The notes beneath the pieces were generated by a model. The model had not been told where the DNA came from. It searched no databases and was given only the letters and a program-made list of their open reading frames with translations. DNA of 40,196 bases from Phycisphaerae bacterium (GTDB lineage: Bacteria; Planctomycetota; Phycisphaerae; UBA1845; PWPN01). The stretch is from assembly GCA_035384605.1 (NCBI GenBank), contig DAOOIV010000045.1, positions 1 to 40,196 of the forward strand, in the 5' to 3' direction. Positions 34,911-40,196 of this stretch are shown here, piece after piece (positions within the stretch are counted from its first letter, which is position 1; each line of letters starts with the position of its first letter). The position numbers and the translations under genes were made by a program.

Positions 34911-35108
34911 TCATCGCGGCGTGCCTCGACGGGACGATGCCGACTGCAGCGCTTCAACAACGGAGCCTTCAGACGTCTCAGCGGCCTGAATCCGCGGCTC
35001 GGGGCGACTGAGGCCCACTTGCTCGCTGTGAACCTGCTGAACCTGACCCAGACACCAAACGGTCACTCCCACCAGTGCGCCTGCCAACAACATGCGACGC
35101 CACTTCAC
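34911..35108 (-). CDS. Small secreted or membrane peptide, 65 residues
   Basis: This short gene starts at GTG 35108 behind a strong GAGGAAAGGGGA five bases ahead. The product opens KWRRMLLAGALVGVTVWCLG, a good signal peptide or single anchor helix, followed by about 45 mostly polar residues (QQVHSEQVGLSRPEPRIQ and an Arg-rich end). No family was recognised. It converges on the sppA-like gene with a 64-base gap. A TTGACA on the same strand at 35209-35214 may be part of its promoter. The ribosome site and the signal are the main arguments that it is real. Confidence 0.6.
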   Translation of the reverse strand: MKWRRMLLAGALVGVTVWCLGQVQQVHSEQVGLSRPEPRIQAAETSEGSVVEALQSASSRRGTPR

Positions 35109-35509
35109 AGCAGTCCCCTTTCCTCGAACGACCTCGGCAGAGCGGATCGCGCCCGGCCGAAAGTCCTATTATCGGAATATGGGGTATCCTCCTTATAGTT
35201 TTCTTCCTGTCAATAGCCCCCTTCGACCGGACCGCACGCGCGGCCCGTGGCACTTGAGGCGGCTCTTCACTTTCGGAACCGCGACCGTACCTGTCCGGCG
35301 TACCCTCCGGCCAAGCCAACATGGCCCCCCTGCGGTTCGCAGGAAAAACGGGTGGGCGCGAGAGGGGGCAACGCCATAAAATGGGGAAACGCCGTCCGGA
35401 ACCGTTGCCGGCCAAGGCGGTCCGGGGGGATTCCCGGATACGCGGGGCCATGTGGCCGTGTTGCGGATTCCATACCAACCAGATAACTGATTGATCGGTT
35501 GGGGGGGTT
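35109..35509. other. Divergent intergenic region, no gene seen
   Basis: About 400 bases between the 65-residue peptide gene and the large surface-protein gene. On the minus strand, TTGACA (35214-35209) is followed 17 bases later by AGGATA, a weak -10, and a GATAAT lies further on. On the plus strand, GGGGGGG just before the ATG at 35510 is the only ribosome-site-like feature. No riboswitch was recognised. Confidence 0.4.
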
Positions 35510-38500
35510 ATGCAAACGCATCGATTTGTTGTGGCAGCGATGTCAGGGATCCTGTGCATCGCGCCGATCAGCCAAGCCGCTTTGACCGTCGGGGTCTCTT
35601 CCCCCATGCACAAGGTGATGATCGCAGGCCAACACAAGGGCTGGCCCTTCGAGCCTTATGAGGGAACGTTCGCCAGCACCTACAGCCTGGCGCTGGCCCG
35701 AGCGGAACATGAGGCCTTCCAGGTCGTCGTCATCCCCGACCAGAACGTCACCAATGCGAGCGTCACCGTATCGTCGCTCCAGCCAACCAGCGGCCAAGGC
35801 GCCTTCAATGGGCAGGTGAGCGTCTGGCTCGTCGGCCACGTGAAGGGTGCCGCCCAACCCCGGTCTGACCTCTATATCGAGTACCCTCCCTACCTGGTCA
35901 ACTACAACCTCACCGACAGCGGCGGCTGGTGGCCCGACCCCCTACTGACTTTCAAAAACACGTGCAACATCAATGCCGGCGACCGCGTGGCGTTTTGGGT
36001 CAACGTCGCCACCACCAACACCACGCCGCCAGGCGACTACACGGCCACAGTTACCGTCTCCGCCGCCGGCCAGACGCCCGTAACCCTGTCGCTCAACGTG
36101 CGGGTCTGGAATTTCACCCTTCCGGCCCGGTCCTCACTGCCGACGGCCTTCTCCATGGACAGCCTCTGGCAGGCAAGCTGGATCTACGGGGGCAGTTGGT
36201 CAGGCACGATTCAGAACCAGTATTACCAGATGCAACAAGCCCATCGAATGAGCGTGACGGAGATCTACAATGCCGCGCCGAAGTCCCCCGGCTGGTTCAC
36301 GCCCTGGCTCAACCTGAACAATGCCTTCTGCCTCAGCAAGGTACCCACGCAAAGCGCGAGCGGTCTGGCGACCCTGTACAACTACTTCATCAGTCTGGGA
36401 CGACTGAACGAGACATACGTCTACGGCTACGACGAAGCGCCGTCGGACAAGTTCCAGGAGATGTACACAACCTTTTCCGGTATCCACTCTGATTACCCCG
36501 GTCTCCGCACGATGACCACAGCCTATGATTCCAGTTTCGGCACCTCTCCGACCACCTCTTTCCTGAGAGACGTCGTGGACATCTGGGTTCCCGGCACCGT
36601 CACCTACAACCGCACGGCGGCACAGGCGTTGCGGGCCGAAGGCAAGGACATGTGGTGGTATGTCGCCGAATATCCGCGTCACCCGACGGGGGCCAACTGG
36701 CTGCTCGAATACCCCTTCATCGAGGCCCGTCTGCTGATGGGGGCGATGACTTTCAAGTACAACCCCGGCGGTTTCCTCTACTATGCGGTGACCAACTACG
36801 GCCACGGTCTGTACGCTGCCGGGCTCATGAGCAAGAACGGACTGATCGAAAGCGGACCCTACACCAATTGGGATGCCCGTACTCTCTACAGCGAGAAGTA
36901 CAACGGTTTCACCGACGCCGACGGATGTCTTTACTACCCCGGACCGGTGAATGTCGGGCCGCTGCCGTCCATCCGTTCCCAAAACATCCGCGATGGTCTC
37001 GAGGATTACGAGTACCTGGTCTTGCTCAAGGACATCGCCGGCAAGCTGGGACGCTGCCCGTCAACACCCGAGGTCGATGCCTACGTGCAGTCGGCCCGGG
37101 CACTGCTCGCCGTGCCCGCCGAGGTGGTTGCAGGCCTGTCAACCTCGGCCTACACCCGTGACCCGGCAGTCCTCTACGGCTACCGGCAACAGTTGGCCGA
37201 GGCAATCGTCCAAGGCCAGGCCCTGCTGCTTGTCATGCCGGTCCCGCCCGACTCGGACGGTGACGGTGTGGGCGACTCCTGTGACAACTGCCCCAACGTT
37301 CACAATCCTGATCAGGCCAACACGGACGGTGATAGTCTGGGCGATGCCTGCGACGCGGATATCGACGGCGACGGCATCCTCAACGCTCAGGACAACTGCC
37401 CGTATGTTCACAATCTCAGCCAACTTGACTCAGACGGCGACGGCATCGGCAATGCCTGCGACAACTGCCCGGACGTGAACAACCCCGACCAGCTCGACTC
37501 AGACGGCGACGGCCGGGGCAACCGCTGTGACAAGTGTCCCAGCGTATATGATCCCGACCAGCTCGATTCAGACGGCGACGGCGTGGGCGATTTGTGCGAC
37601 AACTGCCCAACCGTGCACAACCCGGATCAGGCCGACGACGACGAGGATACCATCGGCGATCTGTGCGATCCCGACCCCCTTGGCGGCCGCCGACTCGACG
37701 AGCGTTTCGACGGCATGTTGACCGGCGACAAGAAGATCGGCTCCTGGAACCTGTCGTCAATGCAAGCCCGTTGGCCCCTGACCTATACCTACGCCGGCTC
37801 AACCGGCGGAACGTTCGCGACGAACACGGGCCTCGAACCGGGCGGCGGCGCAATGAACACGACAAAAACGTCGTACCGCATGACGGCCAATCTCGAACCG
37901 AACATGTCCGGCACCTATGGAGAGGGTAACGTGGGTATCGGCACGGGCAAAGTTCTCTTCGGCACCGACGACAAGCCTTTGACGCTCGAATTCACGGTGG
38001 ACTTTCGCGGTGAAACGTACGGCAGCCGTTCAAATTTCTACGTTGAACTCTCGCTCGATGCCGAACAGGCCCCTCGCCAAGGCATGACCTCTGAGGATCC
38101 GGATCTGGGAAACGGAGACCAGGGCCCCTGGCGGGCGGACCGGGTTCACAACGTCCTGGCGATAGGCTCTTTTACGGCCGTCAACCGCGATCCGGTTGCC
38201 GCCTTGAGCGCCGGCACCATGGGCGCGGCCTGCTACTTCGACGGCCTCCGATGGCACTACAGCAAGCAGATGTACGACCTTGACGGCAACCCCGTCAGCT
38301 TGTGGAAAAGCTCCTTTGGCGGACTGACGACCTTCAAAATGATCATCCGCTCCCACACGGTCACCATTCAGCTTACCAACCCCGACGACACCCCGACCGT
38401 GCGGGGCCCCCATACCGTCCCCCGCGTCTACACCGGCGGATTCAACCGCGTCAGCCTGACCATGGGCAACCCCCTGAGCGATGCCGCCCGTTACAGCTTC

Positions 38501-39895
38501 GTGGACAACATCTCGGTGCGCAACGGCCTCATTCTCGATCCGACGCAAACCGGGGCCTGTTGCCTGCCGGATCAGACGTGCAGTGAAATACTGTCGGTCA
38601 GTTGTGCAACCGCCGGCGGCAGCTATCAAGGCGACGGCACGAGCTGTGACTCCAATCCGTGCGCCCCGCCGGTTCTTGTTGTCAACGCCGGACCGGACAA
38701 GGAAATCAACCTCGGCGGCCGGGCTATCCTGGAAGGCATGGTAAGCGGTGGAACCCCCCCGTACTTCATCGAATGGTCACCGGCAGAGGGACTGGACAAT
38801 CCCGAGGCGCTCCAGCCCACCGCCTCGCCCGCCGTCACCACTACTTACACCCTGACCGTCACCGACGCAATGAGCGTGCAGGCCGCCGATACCGTGCTGG
38901 TCAACGTGACCGACCCGGGCATCCCGGCGGATATGGACGGGGACGGAGACGTGGATCAAGCCGACTTCGGCCTCTTCCAGGTCTGCATCAGCGGCTCCAG
39001 CGTGCCGCAAACCGAACCCGCCTGCCGGGGCGCCAAACTGGACGACGACGACGACGTGGACGCGGACGACGTGTCCCTTTTCACCCGCTGTGTCAGCGGC
39101 GCCGGTGTTCCGGGGGACCGGCAATGCGCAGGCCCCTTCCCGCCCGCCATCACGCTACACCCGATCAGCCAGTCCATTGCGGCCGGCGAGTCTGTCGTCT
39201 TCACCGTGCAGGCGGCTGGTAGCGCCCCGCTGAGCTACCAGTGGCAAAAAGACCTGGTCAACCTCAACAATGGCGGGCACTACTCCGGCGCGAATACCAG
39301 CACCTTGTCCATCACCAACGCCGACGGCAACGACGCAGCCGACTACCGCTGTGTCGTTACCAATGCCCACGGCAGCGCAACGTCCAACGCCGCAACGCTC
39401 AAAGTCACCTCCGTCTCTCCGTCTGAAGGCTGCTTCACCAACAACGACCTCGAGACCTTCATCTCGGGCGTCGCCGCCGGTTGGACCAGCGCCGGAAGCA
39501 GCGCCTCCTACTCCGCCAGTACCGACGCCTACTCCGGCTCGTATTCACAGGAGATCAAATGGACCTCCGCCGGCGCCAAGATGTCGGTGATCTATCAGCA
39601 GGTCTGGCTGAAAGTGGGCGTACCGTACACAATCCGGGCTTACTTCCGGATGAACGATACCAGCCGCGTCAACGGCCTGATCCGCGTGGACTACAACGGC
39701 GGCACAGACCCGAACATCTACGACCTCTCGACAAGCGCTCCGCGGCTCGAATGGGGGAGCAAGTCCCTGACATTCACCAGGACAACCGGCTCCGATGGAT
39801 GGGCCACCGTCTTCGTCGGCGGCTACGGAAGCCTCGTGCACAGCAACGACTGGTGCCGCATCGACCTCATAACCCCCGCCTGCGCGGCCAACTGA
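35510..39895 (+). CDS. Large secreted multidomain protein: DUF4091, TSP3 repeats, PKD, dockerin-like, Ig and carbohydrate-binding domains
   Basis: This 1461-residue protein is exported by a signal peptide ending near residue 23 (ISQAALTV). Residues about 24-565 are a beta-rich front plus a TIM-barrel-like region ending in DUF4091 signatures (NPGGFLYYAVTNYG, IRSQNIRDGLEDYEYLVLL), a glycosidase-related fold. Residues about 580-723 are Asp-rich thrombospondin type 3 calcium-binding repeats. About 725-1010 is a lectin-like beta domain, then GACCLPDQTC, a Cys motif often seen in planctomycete surface proteins. A PKD-like domain is at about 1054-1140, a dockerin-like pair at about 1141-1205 (DMDGDGDVDQADFGLFQVC), an Ig domain at about 1211-1300 (PLSYQWQKD, ADYRCVVTN) and a CBM4/9-like module to the end. 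A cell-surface carbohydrate-handling protein is inferred. Confidence 0.92.
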   Translation: MQTHRFVVAAMSGILCIAPISQAALTVGVSSPMHKVMIAGQHKGWPFEPYEGTFASTYSLALARAEHEAFQVVVIPDQNVTNASVTVSSLQPTSGQGAFNGQVSVWLVGHVKGAAQPRSDLYIEYPPYLVNYNLTDSGGWWPDPLLTFKNTCNINAGDRVAFWVNVATTNTTPPGDYTATVTVSAAGQTPVTLSLNVRVWNFTLPARSSLPTAFSMDSLWQASWIYGGSWSGTIQNQYYQMQQAHRMSVTEIYNAAPKSPGWFTPWLNLNNAFCLSKVPTQSASGLATLYNYFISLGRLNETYVYGYDEAPSDKFQEMYTTFSGIHSDYPGLRTMTTAYDSSFGTSPTTSFLRDVVDIWVPGTVTYNRTAAQALRAEGKDMWWYVAEYPRHPTGANWLLEYPFIEARLLMGAMTFKYNPGGFLYYAVTNYGHGLYAAGLMSKNGLIESGPYTNWDARTLYSEKYNGFTDADGCLYYPGPVNVGPLPSIRSQNIRDGLEDYEYLVLLKDIAGKLGRCPSTPEVDAYVQSARALLAVPAEVVAGLSTSAYTRDPAVLYGYRQQLAEAIVQGQALLLVMPVPPDSDGDGVGDSCDNCPNVHNPDQANTDGDSLGDACDADIDGDGILNAQDNCPYVHNLSQLDSDGDGIGNACDNCPDVNNPDQLDSDGDGRGNRCDKCPSVYDPDQLDSDGDGVGDLCDNCPTVHNPDQADDDEDTIGDLCDPDPLGGRRLDERFDGMLTGDKKIGSWNLSSMQARWPLTYTYAGSTGGTFATNTGLEPGGGAMNTTKTSYRMTANLEPNMSGTYGEGNVGIGTGKVLFGTDDKPLTLEFTVDFRGETYGSRSNFYVELSLDAEQAPRQGMTSEDPDLGNGDQGPWRADRVHNVLAIGSFTAVNRDPVAALSAGTMGAACYFDGLRWHYSKQMYDLDGNPVSLWKSSFGGLTTFKMIIRSHTVTIQLTNPDDTPTVRGPHTVPRVYTGGFNRVSLTMGNPLSDAARYSFVDNISVRNGLILDPTQTGACCLPDQTCSEILSVSCATAGGSYQGDGTSCDSNPCAPPVLVVNAGPDKEINLGGRAILEGMVSGGTPPYFIEWSPAEGLDNPEALQPTASPAVTTTYTLTVTDAMSVQAADTVLVNVTDPGIPADMDGDGDVDQADFGLFQVCISGSSVPQTEPACRGAKLDDDDDVDADDVSLFTRCVSGAGVPGDRQCAGPFPPAITLHPISQSIAAGESVVFTVQAAGSAPLSYQWQKDLVNLNNGGHYSGANTSTLSITNADGNDAADYRCVVTNAHGSATSNAATLKVTSVSPSEGCFTNNDLETFISGVAAGWTSAGSSASYSASTDAYSGSYSQEIKWTSAGAKMSVIYQQVWLKVGVPYTIRAYFRMNDTSRVNGLIRVDYNGGTDPNIYDLSTSAPRLEWGSKSLTFTRTTGSDGWATVFVGGYGSLVHSNDWCRIDLITPACAAN
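37250..37680 (+). repeat. Coding tandem repeats (thrombospondin type 3)
   Basis: Inside the large surface-protein gene, 69-base units encode 23-residue repeats of the form DSDGDGxGxxCDxCPxVxxPDQ. Three consecutive units are regular, and one longer unit near the start carries an inserted DIDGDGILNAQ. The repeats bind calcium in known proteins. DNA-level similarity between units is high enough for recombination to change the copy number. Confidence 0.85.
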
Positions 39896-39988
39896 GTGGA
39901 ACGTAAGAACAATCGACTCGGAGGTTGGTCGTTGTTGACGGTGCGGCAGACATCAGCTCACCGACGCCTTCGCTGATCCGGTACTGCT

Positions 39989-40196
39989 TCAACGAGGCGG
40001 ACCGGGCAAGGATTCAGCCTTGGTCAGCGACGGGGCCGTCGAAGTCGAAGTAACCGACCGTTCGACGACTGCCGGTTCGCCGCCGAGCCTTTCACACATG
40101 AGCTCCCAAAAGGCGGGCTTGTCTTGAGCAACAGAGGGCACGATTCGATCATTCAGAAAAACGGTCGGCGTGGCATCCACCGCCAGCCTGTGGCCC
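39989..40196 (-). CDS. DsbA-like thioredoxin-fold protein, C-terminal part (cut by window edge)
   Basis: Only the last 68 or so residues are in the window; the gene continues to the right. The visible part has VDATPTVFLNDRIVPSV, with the cis-Pro-type TPT loop and following strand typical of DsbA and thioredoxin_4 family proteins, then DKPAFWELMCERLGG as the last helix. A Ser/Thr/Pro-rich tail of about 25 residues ends the protein. The CxxC motif would lie outside the window. A role in disulfide chemistry for exported Cys-rich proteins such as the large surface protein is an inference. Confidence 0.65.
   Translation of the reverse strand, partial: GHRLAVDATPTVFLNDRIVPSVAQDKPAFWELMCERLGGEPAVVERSVTSTSTAPSLTKAESLPGPPR

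Noticed and set aside
35340..35440. Possible riboswitch before the large surface-protein gene
   Set aside because: Short motifs such as GGGGCAACGCC looked suggestive, but they did not fit any riboswitch consensus that I know.
1..40196. CRISPR array, tRNA or rRNA genes, insertion sequence
   Set aside because: No regularly spaced direct repeats of CRISPR type, no tRNA-like T-loop with matching acceptor arms, no rRNA stretches and no transposase-like product were recognised.

Overview
The window looks like chromosomal DNA of an uncultured planctomycete, most likely of the Phycisphaerae type. The evidence is high GC coding DNA, two orphan pseudopilin-like proteins with the FTLIEVLVV signature, a PEP-CTERM protein, one-piece SecDF, and several large secreted proteins that end in a dockerin-like double EF-hand with a DVDQADF core. 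No rRNA, tRNA, CRISPR array, integrase or transposase was seen. The lineage call is inferred from gene content only.

Region 1 (1-14464) is a carbohydrate-oriented accessory block. A LacI-family regulator is followed by an apiosidase-like DUF5060/DUF4038 protein broken by one in-frame TAG. Next come a minus-strand pseudopilin, an ~840-base leader, a secreted CBM6/LamG/dockerin protein and a second pseudopilin. The block ends with a Nudix-like protein, a sugar-phosphate isomerase/epimerase-like TIM barrel and, on the minus strand, a 1081-residue heparinase II/III-like lyase. The layout suggests regulated capture and breakdown of polysaccharide at the cell surface.

Region 2 (14757-22304) is more housekeeping in character. 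It holds an AAA ATPase with a winged-helix front end, a good terminator, a very long SecDF fusion, a doubtful small secreted protein, and a MEMO-family protein fused to a PqqD-like N-terminal domain.

Region 3 (22419-28941) is a set of minus-strand genes: an atypical Gfo/Idh/MocA protein, a PilZ plus HEAT-repeat protein, a DUF1080 lipoprotein and a glycosidase-like TIM barrel. Two copies of a 95-base gap-free repeat lie in its intergenic spaces. A plus-strand flavodiiron protein follows.

Region 4 (29300-40196) has a tandem pair of paralogous secreted proteins, one ending in a dockerin and the other in PEP-CTERM. It continues with an RlmN/Cfr-type radical SAM methyltransferase and a small membrane protein, a zincin protease divergent from a lipoprotein SppA peptidase, a 65-residue secreted peptide gene, a 1461-residue multidomain surface protein (DUF4091, thrombospondin type 3, PKD, dockerin, Ig, carbohydrate-binding) and the C-terminus of a DsbA-like thiol protein cut by the window edge.

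No single new multi-gene system can be proven here. The best leads are the structured 95-base repeats, the three hairpins with identical AGGA loops at the left edge, the PqqD-like/MEMO fusion without its usual partners, the paralogs with exchanged C-terminal anchors, and the premature TAG in the DUF4038 gene.
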